A DNA stretch of 64,000 nucleotides from positions 186,001 through 250,000 of the forward strand of contig NZ_VHIM01000001.1 of NCBI RefSeq assembly GCF_006494655.1, given 5' to 3'. A program made the position numbers and the translations under genes. Within the stretch, counting starts at the first letter, position 1. Each line of letters starts with the position of its first letter. Under the pieces are notes generated by a model. It saw only the letters and a program-made list of their open reading frames with translations, ran no database searches and was not told where the DNA came from. This DNA comes from Arthrobacter agilis (GTDB lineage Bacteria; Actinomycetota; Actinomycetes; Actinomycetales; Micrococcaceae). Shown in pieces: positions 57,168 through 64,000 of the stretch.

Positions 57168-57201
57168 AATAGACCCCCGCTCCGCAGATCGGGGGTCTAT
57201 T
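57168..57201. terminator. Strong hairpin downstream of vanZ-like gene and of the candidate RNA
   Basis: AATAGACCCCCG (57168-57179) and CGGGGGTCTATT (57190-57201) pair perfectly around a 10-nt loop. It ends the vanZ transcript from one side and the candidate minus-strand RNA from the other. T residues follow on the plus strand (CGTTATCTT); no T tract on the minus strand. Confidence 0.75.
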
Positions 57202-57373
57202 CGTTATCTTCCGCTCTGCCCGAATCGCACAGTGGCCGATAGTGTGTTCTGAGGGTCGGCGGCGGCTGGGGACGAAGTCCTGGTCTCAAGAGAACTCCTA
57301 CGCCGCCGACCCAGTCTGAGGGGAAGTCCAGGGAGCCATGTCGCTCGGTCTCATTGCTCGATCCTGTCCAACG
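57168..57373 (-). ncRNA. Candidate small RNA (~205 nt) related to the operon I leader
   Basis: A predicted activator-type promoter (-10 TAGAGT at 57385-57380) points into this stretch, which ends in a perfect hairpin. It contains the ~45-nt element shared with the operon I leader, here inside an outer stem GTCGGCGGCG (57255-57264) with CGCCGCCGAC (57301-57310). A 30-codon frame (TTG at 57289 to 57197, AGGAG upstream, containing RPQP like the operon I leader peptide) is a coding alternative. No recognised RNA family. The rest of the 445-bp gap (57050-57494) holds only the promoter below. Confidence 0.4.
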
Positions 57374-57379
57374 AACACC

Positions 57380-57468
57380 ACTCTAGGACGGTCGCCCCGT
57401 CCGATCACGAGTAGTGAAGACCCTAACGGGCCCGAACACTACTCATATCGACGCGACCGGGTACCTGC
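57380..57468 (-). promoter_or_regulatory. Activator-type promoter of the candidate RNA
   Basis: On the minus strand TACTCGT (57413-57407), 21 bp, then TAGAGT (57385-57380), as at both polysaccharide operons. Upstream are ATGAGTA (57446-57440) and GCAGGTA (57468-57462), 22 bp apart; the first is 33 bp from the core heptamer. Spacing in multiples of 11 suggests binding on one face of the helix. Confidence 0.6.
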
Positions 57469-57494
57469 CACGTGCACGCTCGTGCGCCGTGCCT

Positions 57495-60155
57495 TCAGCC
57501 GGTCTCCAACAGGGGTCCGAGCTCGGGCGTCAGTTCCTCGCGTCGACTGATGCCCAGCTTCGCGTAGATGCGGTAGAGGTGGCCCTCGACGGTACGCGTG
57601 GACACCGTGAGGCGGTCGGCTATCTCCCGGTTCGATGATCCGTGCAGCGCGAGCAGGGCGATCTCCCGTTCCCGTGCGGTCAGCGGCGCCGCGGGCTCCA
57701 CGGTCGCCGCCTCCACCGGAACTCCCCCGTCCACGAGTGCGCGCCGGCGGCGGACCGCTCCGGCGAGCGTCCGCTGCGACCGGACGTCGCCGGCCTCCGC
57801 GAACAGGGCGACAGCTCGCCGTCCAGCGTCCGTCGCCAGGGGGTATTTCTCGAGCATCTCCGCGCGGTCGCTGGCAGCCGCCATCGTGTCGGCGTCACCG
57901 GCAACGGCGGCGGAGGCGTAGGCGTGGACGACCGCTGCCTCCGGGCCCTCCAGGCTGGCGGCCACCTCAGCGAGCCGGGAGGCGCAGCGATCGTCCCCGA
58001 GCCACATGGCGAGCTCCAGGATGGTCTTCTCGCAGCCGGGCCATCCGTGCCCGCGTGCTTCTTCCGCGAGATCCACCAGCGCCGGGGTTCCGGAGTCGGG
58101 GCCGAGCAGGTGGCGCGCCGCGGCGCAGAACCCGCGCGCCAGGAGTGCGTACTGCCGACCGCCCCCGTGCTCGACGTCGTCGAGTTCCCTGCAGTACTCC
58201 CGGACGAGAGCACCCTCGTCGAGAGCCGCTCCTGCCCAGGCCGCCAGGCCGAGGGCATAGGGGAGCATCCCGTCCCGGTCGGAGGTCCGCAGTGAAGCGA
58301 GCGCGGGTCTGAGTGTGGCCAGGGCGCTGCCGAAGCGTCCGCGCCCCACATCGATCGCTGCGTCGAGCACGGTGAGGGGGCCGCCCACGAAGGCATAGTC
58401 CCGGGGCGCACCGGGGTCGTAGCCCCTCAGCACTCGTTCCGCGCCGCGGAAATCCCCCGAGTGCACAAGGAGGGCCAGCCGGCGCAGGAAGCCCTGCCGG
58501 TACAGATCCGGTGCGGGCGCCGCCACCATGCCGGCCAGGGCGCGCTCGCTCTGCTGGAGCGCCTCGGAACTGCGCCCCAGACCTCCCAGGGCTTCCGCGA
58601 GGAGGATCCTGGCCTCCACCACGACGCGCGCTGTGCCACCCTTGACGGCGAGGAACGGCTGGAGCGCGTCCACGGCCTCGGAATAGCGTCCTGCGAGATT
58701 CAGGACGGACGCCCGGGTCACGGTCAGGGCGTCCTCGCTGCGCGTCACCGCGTCCGGGTCCGCCGACCCGAGCGTGCGCAGCGCGTGCCCCCAGCGGACC
58801 AGGGCGCTTTCCATGACCTGGGCGCCCCGTCCCTCCGCCAGCAGGAGCCGAGCCTCGAGGACCCCCGCGGCGGTCACCTCATCCGGCGAGGCGGCCGCCT
58901 CGAGCAGCCCGGTGGAGACCTGACGGGCCCTCTCGACGTCCGCGAGTTCCAGGAGCGCCTCGGCCCGGCAGAGCGAGGCGGCGACGCGCGACCGGACGGC
59001 GCCGGCCAGCTGCAGTGCTGCTGCCGGGTCGGGCAGGGTCAGGGCGACACGGGACAACTCCAGCAGGGCCTCGTCCGGGAGGGGCATCCCGCAGTCGAGG
59101 CTCCAGAGACCGTGCTGGATCCGCGCCGGGGGCGGCACCGGGAGGGCGGGGGCAGTCCTCTCCGTGAGAAGCCTGAAGAGGGACACGCTCCGCCCCATGG
59201 GAGTGAGACCGCGTGTGATCCTCGCGTACAGCGACGAGGTGTGCTGGGCGAAAGCGGGATGATCGGGCACGCTCCGGATCAACCCCCTGTTCATGAGCCC
59301 GGCCACCGCGGGTTCACTGCTGATGGTGGCGAGGTCGGCGAAGGCCACCATGCCGTTCAGTGCGACGACGTCGAAAGCCACCTGCTCGGACCCATCCAGT
59401 TCGAGCCGGGTGGCGCGGACGAGGTCCTCGAGCGCTCGGGGAACCGTCACCGTGCGCGGAGCGACGGTCCAGATACCCTCGGGCTTGCTCAGGCTCCCGG
59501 TGAGCAGGGCCTCGTCGAGGACGGCCTTCAGGAACAGGGGATTCCCGGAGGCTTCGTCGCAGAACCAATCGCTCGTCCCGCGGACCACTCCCGCGCCGAG
59601 GACCCGGACGCATAATTCGTGCGCCTCCGCATAGTCGAGGGGCCCTACCTCGAATCTCTCGAGGAGCCCGTCGCGACACAGGGAGGCCAACTCGTCGGAG
59701 CTGGAGGGCGTCGTGCGGGTGAAGGCGGCGAGCCGCACGATACGGGACGTCGCGAGTTGCGAGAGCAGGTGACTGCTGTCGTCGTCGAGCAGGTGCGCAT
59801 CATCCACCAGGACGATGACGGGCCGACCGCCCGCGCGGGTCCGGAAGAACGCCAGGACCCTGCGGAGGACGGACAGGGGGGACGCCATGTCCTCAGCGGT
59901 CGCGTCCAGGAGGAAGGGCGTGAGGGCACCGTAGGGAATACTGCCCAGCGTGGGTGCCGGCGTCACGAGGAACGGGACGAACTCACCCTGCAGCAGGGTG
60001 AGGAGGTGACGTGCCATCGCACTCTTGCCCGTGCCGGTCGCTCCGTGGACGCAGGCTCCGTACACCTCTCCCCTGCGCAGGATCTCCTCGAGGGTGCCGA
60101 GCAGCTCGCTGCGCCCCACCAGCGGCACGGTCCCCGAGAGGGCGGAGAACATCAC
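57495..60155 (-). CDS. Large ATP-binding LuxR-family regulator 3
   Basis: 886 residues from a GTG at 60155 that overlaps the stop of regulator 4 (GTGA). Walker A GATGTGKSA near residue 40, Walker B VIVLVDDAHLLDDDSS, long helical TPR-like middle. C-terminal HTH: LTAREREIALLALHGSSNREIADRLTVSTRTVEGHLYRIYAKLGISRREEL. Its HTH recognition segment closely resembles that of regulator 1. Second gene of the upstream pair; the candidate RNA and its promoter lie just beyond its stop. Confidence 0.92.
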   Translation of the reverse strand: MMFSALSGTVPLVGRSELLGTLEEILRRGEVYGACVHGATGTGKSAMARHLLTLLQGEFVPFLVTPAPTLGSIPYGALTPFLLDATAEDMASPLSVLRRVLAFFRTRAGGRPVIVLVDDAHLLDDDSSHLLSQLATSRIVRLAAFTRTTPSSSDELASLCRDGLLERFEVGPLDYAEAHELCVRVLGAGVVRGTSDWFCDEASGNPLFLKAVLDEALLTGSLSKPEGIWTVAPRTVTVPRALEDLVRATRLELDGSEQVAFDVVALNGMVAFADLATISSEPAVAGLMNRGLIRSVPDHPAFAQHTSSLYARITRGLTPMGRSVSLFRLLTERTAPALPVPPPARIQHGLWSLDCGMPLPDEALLELSRVALTLPDPAAALQLAGAVRSRVAASLCRAEALLELADVERARQVSTGLLEAAASPDEVTAAGVLEARLLLAEGRGAQVMESALVRWGHALRTLGSADPDAVTRSEDALTVTRASVLNLAGRYSEAVDALQPFLAVKGGTARVVVEARILLAEALGGLGRSSEALQQSERALAGMVAAPAPDLYRQGFLRRLALLVHSGDFRGAERVLRGYDPGAPRDYAFVGGPLTVLDAAIDVGRGRFGSALATLRPALASLRTSDRDGMLPYALGLAAWAGAALDEGALVREYCRELDDVEHGGGRQYALLARGFCAAARHLLGPDSGTPALVDLAEEARGHGWPGCEKTILELAMWLGDDRCASRLAEVAASLEGPEAAVVHAYASAAVAGDADTMAAASDRAEMLEKYPLATDAGRRAVALFAEAGDVRSQRTLAGAVRRRRALVDGGVPVEAATVEPAAPLTAREREIALLALHGSSNREIADRLTVSTRTVEGHLYRIYAKLGISRREELTPELGPLLETG

Positions 60156-62905
60156 GGCCGGCCGCCCGGCGGGAGGACCTCGGCGAGTTCGGCACGCGTC
60201 CTGACCTTCACCTTCGTGTACACCTGGTAGAGATGGCCCTCGACCGTGCGGACGGACACGAACATGCGTTCGGCGATGGCCCGGTTGCTGCTGCCCGCGG
60301 CGGCGAGTTCCGCGATCTCCCGTTCCCGGGCGGTCAGGAGTTCGAGCCCGGCCACGGTGTCACCACCGCGCAGCCGCACCGGCAGCACTTCCCGGGTCCG
60401 CCGCTGGATGGCCCGCAGGCCCGCCCGGTCGTCGCGACGCGAGGTCGCCTCGCAGCCGAGGCGGGAGAAGTCGAGGACCAGCCGGTAGTCCTGGGTCGCG
60501 GCAGCGGCCTCCATGCCGGCGATGAAGAAGTGGGCGTCGCGGACCGTCAGTGCGCGGGCGAGGAGCTGACCCATCCGGGCGAGGGGCCCCTCGAGGGTGC
60601 CGGCCACCGCCGCGAGCTGCTCCACCGCCTCGAGGTGACCCAACCGCACACAGGAGGTCAGTGTGGTCAGCGCCAGGACCTTGACACCCCGGCCGAGGTC
60701 CATCGCGGCACGTTCCTGCAGCTCCCTCGCGGTCTCCTCGGGGTTCGTGAGCGAGGAGGCGAGGAGCCGATAGTGGCGGGCGGCCCTCCGGATGATCCAG
60801 GCGGAGCCCTGCCCCGATTCCGGCTCGAGCACCCCGCCCGCCCCGGAATCACGGGGACGCGTGAGGGCCTGGCCGTAGGAGCGGACGGCGGCAGCGAGCG
60901 GCAGCAGCCCCTGCGCATCCGCGATCCTGAGCTGTTCCACGACAGGATCGAGAAGATCGACCGCTTCCCGCGCGCGATCCTGGGCGATGAGAGCGAGGGC
61001 GTCCGCCACCTCGGCGAGAGGACCGCGCCGGGGCGAGGACGTATCCGGCGAGTCGCCCAACCCCTCGAGGATGCGCACGGCGTCCTCCCAGCGTCCGACG
61101 ACGAGGAAAGCCGCCTCGACGCGGGTCAGCGCCTCGTCCACCACCCGGCGCGACACGTCGGCGTGTCGCAGCTCGCGGGCCAGCACCAGCGCCTGCTCCA
61201 GGGCAGCATCCTGCTGGTCCTGAAGGGCGAGGGCTTCCACGAGGAGCGCCTGCGTCGAGATCCGCGCCTCATGCTCCTCGCGCCCGGACGCGCGGGGATC
61301 GCTGCCCTTCGACATGCCCTCGAGGATCGTGAGGACCGAGCCGTACCGGCCCTCGAAGGATGCGAGGTCGGCCTGGCCGATCTCGACGCGGCGCTGCAGC
61401 CTCAGCAGGGCCGGGAGTCGGGCCGCGTCGCCGGAATTCTCGGCACGCTCCCGGCACAGGGCCAGCTGCGCGAGCGCGCGATCGAGCGGCTCCGAGAGTC
61501 GATCGAGGAACTGGAGCCGACGGAGCCGGGCTACCTCGAGCAGATGCGCGGTCGAGCACTCGATGGTCAGGAGGCCCGTCGCCTGCAGGAGGCGGGCCGA
61601 GGAGGCCGTCGCACCCCTGAGATGGCCCTGACCGAGCGATGCGACCATGGACTGCAGGACCACGGGATAGGAATCCACCAGCCCGGGGAGCGAGGTGATG
61701 AGGGCGTCGGCGTCCGCGTGCCGACCCTTGTCGTTCAGGGCGGCAGCTGCGGCGAGACCGCTGGCCTCGCTCACGGGCAGGCCGGCCCGCACGAGCCACC
61801 GGACATGGTGCGCAGGACGGGCGGCGACGTCCGCAGCCGCAGCGGGACGGGTCAGGAGGAGCCGGTGGAGTTCCCGGGCCTCGTCGACGGCCAGCGTGTC
61901 CGCGAGAGCCTCCGCCAAATGTGCTGCCGCGAGGGACACGCGGGGTTCGACGCCGGCCTCGATCACGATGACGCCGGCGTCCTGCAGGGCGTCGAGATCC
62001 CTGGTGTCGGCCAGCTGGGCGAGATCACGCCACCGGAGGGACCCCGCCAGCGCCACCAGGTCGACCACGCGCCGCTGCGCACGGGTGAGGCATTCCAGCA
62101 GGGGGGACGCCTCGACCGCCTCGCGTCCGATGACACGCCTGCCGGGCAGGAGCACCCAGCTGGACCCACGACGGGCGAGGACGCCGCCCTGCACGAAGGT
62201 CGTCAGCGCGGCGCGGATGGCCTGGGGGTTGCCTCCGCCTGCGGACCACAGCGCCTGGACGGCCTCCCGGCTCACCGGTGCGCCGAGTTCCGCCCGGACG
62301 AAGGACCCGGCCTCCCGGAAGGTCAGGGGGGCCAGGTCCAGCCGCCCGAGGGAGCTCGCGCGCCACAGACCCATGAACACCGGGTCCACCCGGGCGAAGT
62401 CGGAGGCCGTCAGGATCACCGACGCCGAATTGCCGCTGACGAACTGGCCGATCAGGGTGGACGAGGCCGGGTCCAGGTGCTCGGCATCATCGATCGAGAA
62501 GACGACCCTGCGACCGGCGGCGTTCGCCCGCACGCGATCGGAGATGGCAGAGAAGGCGAGAGCCGGGTGAATGACCCGCTCGGACAGGCCGGGAAGCAGC
62601 AGATCCAGCGCGTGGTAGGGCACGGACGCGAAGGCACGCCGTCCCCTGATGCGGATGATGTAGGCATGTGCGAGCACCCGGTGGGCCTCGTTCAGCAGGG
62701 TTGTCTTCCCCAAGCCCGGGGCGCCGATGACCGCGACGCCGACCGAGCCCGGCCGGCGGGCCACGCGGATCAGGGCCTCGAGCTCCGCCGTCCGCCCGAC
62801 GAAGTGCGCCGAGGGCACTACGGGGATGGCCCGCGGTACCGCGGACCGTGCCGGCTGCACCGGGGCCGCGGGTGGACTGGCATACGCAGCATTGTGAGAC
62901 CGCAT
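60152..62905 (-). CDS. Large ATP-binding LuxR-family regulator 4
   Basis: 917 residues, ATG at 62905. An Ala/Pro-rich N-terminus leads to FVGRTAELEALIRVA and Walker A GAPGLGKTT (~residue 60), Walker B-like VVFSIDDAEHLDPASS. Middle of helical repeats. C-terminal HTH: LTAREREIAELAAAGSSNRAIAERMFVSVRTVEGHLYQVYTKVKVRTRAEL. First gene of the upstream pair, with its own activator-type promoter ~36 nt upstream, so autoregulation is possible. It adjoins prs, which ends 193 bp away in the same orientation. Confidence 0.92.
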   Translation of the reverse strand: MRSHNAAYASPPAAPVQPARSAVPRAIPVVPSAHFVGRTAELEALIRVARRPGSVGVAVIGAPGLGKTTLLNEAHRVLAHAYIIRIRGRRAFASVPYHALDLLLPGLSERVIHPALAFSAISDRVRANAAGRRVVFSIDDAEHLDPASSTLIGQFVSGNSASVILTASDFARVDPVFMGLWRASSLGRLDLAPLTFREAGSFVRAELGAPVSREAVQALWSAGGGNPQAIRAALTTFVQGGVLARRGSSWVLLPGRRVIGREAVEASPLLECLTRAQRRVVDLVALAGSLRWRDLAQLADTRDLDALQDAGVIVIEAGVEPRVSLAAAHLAEALADTLAVDEARELHRLLLTRPAAAADVAARPAHHVRWLVRAGLPVSEASGLAAAAALNDKGRHADADALITSLPGLVDSYPVVLQSMVASLGQGHLRGATASSARLLQATGLLTIECSTAHLLEVARLRRLQFLDRLSEPLDRALAQLALCRERAENSGDAARLPALLRLQRRVEIGQADLASFEGRYGSVLTILEGMSKGSDPRASGREEHEARISTQALLVEALALQDQQDAALEQALVLARELRHADVSRRVVDEALTRVEAAFLVVGRWEDAVRILEGLGDSPDTSSPRRGPLAEVADALALIAQDRAREAVDLLDPVVEQLRIADAQGLLPLAAAVRSYGQALTRPRDSGAGGVLEPESGQGSAWIIRRAARHYRLLASSLTNPEETARELQERAAMDLGRGVKVLALTTLTSCVRLGHLEAVEQLAAVAGTLEGPLARMGQLLARALTVRDAHFFIAGMEAAAATQDYRLVLDFSRLGCEATSRRDDRAGLRAIQRRTREVLPVRLRGGDTVAGLELLTAREREIAELAAAGSSNRAIAERMFVSVRTVEGHLYQVYTKVKVRTRAELAEVLPPGGRP

Positions 62906-62933
62906 GGAGACCTACTTCTTCCCAGCTAGTGAA

Positions 62934-63068
62934 AGGCTTCTTGACGAAGCCTAGGAAGGGAAGCAGCCGGCGGCACGAGTGGCCGCTACGGATTCATCAG
63001 TGCTCCTACGTGCATTCTCCACGTAGCGCCCGCGCGGACTACTCGTATCCGCGCAGGACGCTACCTGT
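62934..63068 (-). promoter_or_regulatory. Promoter and operators of luxR pair 4-3
   Basis: On the minus strand CACTCGT (62981-62975), 21 bp, TAGGCT (62953-62948), matching the polysaccharide promoters with one base changed in the heptamer. Upstream, ACGAGTA (63046-63040) and ACAGGTA (63068-63062) are spaced by 22 bp. An inverted repeat AGGCTTC-N5-GAAGCCT (62934-62952) straddles the -10 and start site and could bind a repressor. A further dyad, CTACGTG...CACGTAG, lies near 63006-63026. Confidence 0.6.
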
Positions 63069-63097
63069 CGGCGCGCCGGGGAGCGTGCTGCGGAGTG

Positions 63098-64000
63098 TCA
63101 GGCGTTGCCGTCGAACAGGCTCGTCACCGAGCCGTCGTCGAACACCTCGCGGATGGCCCGCGCGATGAGCGGTGCGATCGACAGGACCGTCAGTTGCGGG
63201 AAGCGCTTCTCCGACGGGATGGGCAGCGTGTTGGTCACCACGACCTCGCGCGCCCCGGACTCGGCGAGGCGTCGCGCCGCGGGGTCGGAGAACACGGCGT
63301 GCGTCGCGGCGATGATGACGTCCTTCGCCCCCGCGTTCTTCAACACCTGGACGGCGCCGGAGATGGTCCCGCCCGTGTCGATCATGTCGTCGATGAGGAC
63401 GCAGGTGCGACCCTCGACCTGCCCGACGACCTGCTTGGAGACAGCCTGGTTGGGCACCGTGAGGTCGCGGCTCTTGTGCACGAACGCGAGCGGGGCTCCG
63501 CCGAGCCGCTCGGCCCACTGCTCGGCCACGCGCACGCGTCCCGTGTCCGGCGACACCACCGTGACGTTGTCGGCGTCGACCCTCGTGCGGATGTAGTCGG
63601 CGAGGAGGGGAATGGCCATGAGGTGGTCCACGGGACCGTCGAAGAAGCCCTGGATCTGCGAGGTGTGGAGATCCACGGACATCAGGCGGTTGGCTCCCGC
63701 CGTCTTGTACAGGTCGGCGACCAGCCGGGCGGAGATGGGCTCGCGCCCGCGGCCCTTCTTGTCCTGGCGGGCATAGGGATAGAAGGGGGAGACCACGGTG
63801 ATCCGCTTCGCGGACGCGCGCTTGAGGGAGTCCACCATGATCAGCTGCTCCATGAGCCAGTTGTTCAGCGGAGCGGGGTGCGCCTGGATGACGAAGACGT
63901 CAGTCCCGCGGACGCTCTCACCCGAACGGACGTAGATCTCCCCATTGGCGAAATCGTAGGCCGAGACCGGCAGGAGCTCGGTGCCCAGCCAGGAGGCGAT
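63098..64000 (-). CDS. prs: Ribose-phosphate pyrophosphokinase (5' end outside window)
   Basis: 300 residues are visible to the stop at 63098; the frame is open to the window edge and roughly 25 N-terminal residues are missing. FANGEIYVR, DVFVIQAHPAPLNNWLMEQLIMVDSLKRASA, VSPFYPYARQDKKGRGREPISARLVADL and the PRPP-binding loop CVLIDDMIDTGGTISGA are diagnostic. It makes PRPP from ribose-5-phosphate and ATP for nucleotide, histidine and tryptophan synthesis. In related genomes prs is normally close to rplY-pth, but here two LuxR genes and a vanZ-like gene separate them. Confidence 0.97.
   Translation of the reverse strand: MASWLGTELLPVSAYDFANGEIYVRSGESVRGTDVFVIQAHPAPLNNWLMEQLIMVDSLKRASAKRITVVSPFYPYARQDKKGRGREPISARLVADLYKTAGANRLMSVDLHTSQIQGFFDGPVDHLMAIPLLADYIRTRVDADNVTVVSPDTGRVRVAEQWAERLGGAPLAFVHKSRDLTVPNQAVSKQVVGQVEGRTCVLIDDMIDTGGTISGAVQVLKNAGAKDVIIAATHAVFSDPAARRLAESGAREVVVTNTLPIPSEKRFPQLTVLSIAPLIARAIREVFDDGSVTSLFDGNA

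Noticed and set aside
57495..62905. Possible split gene or frameshift between the two LuxR genes
   Set aside because: Each has its own ATPase and HTH domain; the 4-bp overlap is ordinary coupling.
60011..62929. 972-codon open frame on the plus strand
   Set aside because: Antisense shadow of luxR4; codon composition and lack of domains match a shadow frame.

Overview
The window is high-GC DNA with actinobacterial gene families and order, most like Arthrobacter and relatives (Micrococcaceae). The evidence is SCO4848-family and DUF6318 proteins, an AccA3-type biotin carboxylase, a DUF222/HNH protein, a SufU/SufS pair, and the prs, rplY-pth and mfd chromosomal neighbourhood. No rRNA, tRNA, CRISPR array or intact insertion sequence was recognised. 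The first gene (serpin) and the last (prs) run off the window edges.

Bases 1-9,900 hold a truncated serpin lipoprotein gene, a DUF222/HNH protein, a secreted PKD protein paired with a DUF6318 lipoprotein in unusually AT-rich DNA, a DUF885 peptidase, a DAACS-type symporter, an AMIN-like secreted protein and maf. Bases 9,900-31,500 are mostly metabolism and housekeeping: accA3, a Ser/Thr kinase coupled to a repeat-rich lipoprotein, an MHS-family transporter, a quinone reductase, and a nucleoside-salvage run (purine nucleoside phosphorylase, phosphosugar mutase, deoC). These are followed by mfd, DUF2505, SCO4848, nhaA, a sensor kinase and sufS-sufU.

Bases 31,500-49,540 are a surface-polysaccharide locus. 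One minus-strand operon (49,066 to 45,812) encodes a polyprenyl-phosphate sugar-1-phosphate transferase, a TagD-like cytidylyltransferase and a DUF1972 glycosyltransferase. A second (45,593 to 34,805) encodes a lipoprotein, a flippase, a 1,816-residue PKD/LamG surface protein, a CDP-alcohol phosphotransferase, a Wzz-like chain-length protein with a degenerate kinase domain, and a Wzy/ligase-like polymerase. A glycosyltransferase and a right-handed beta-helix protein lie beyond. Together they suggest a Wzx/Wzy-type exopolysaccharide, possibly carrying a phospho-polyol.

Bases 49,540-63,100 carry four large ATPase-LuxR regulators in two translationally coupled pairs, placed on either side of rplY-pth and next to prs. 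The most interesting signal is non-coding. Four intergenic regions share a heptamer pair related to the NarL box, of form YACTCGT-N21-TAGNNT on the minus strand. One lies before each polysaccharide operon, one before the upstream luxR pair, and one before a short region that encodes no convincing protein, ends in a terminator-like hairpin, and shares a roughly 45-nt sequence with the long leader of the first operon. I read this as a candidate regulon: LuxR-type activators controlling a polysaccharide locus and a possible small RNA.
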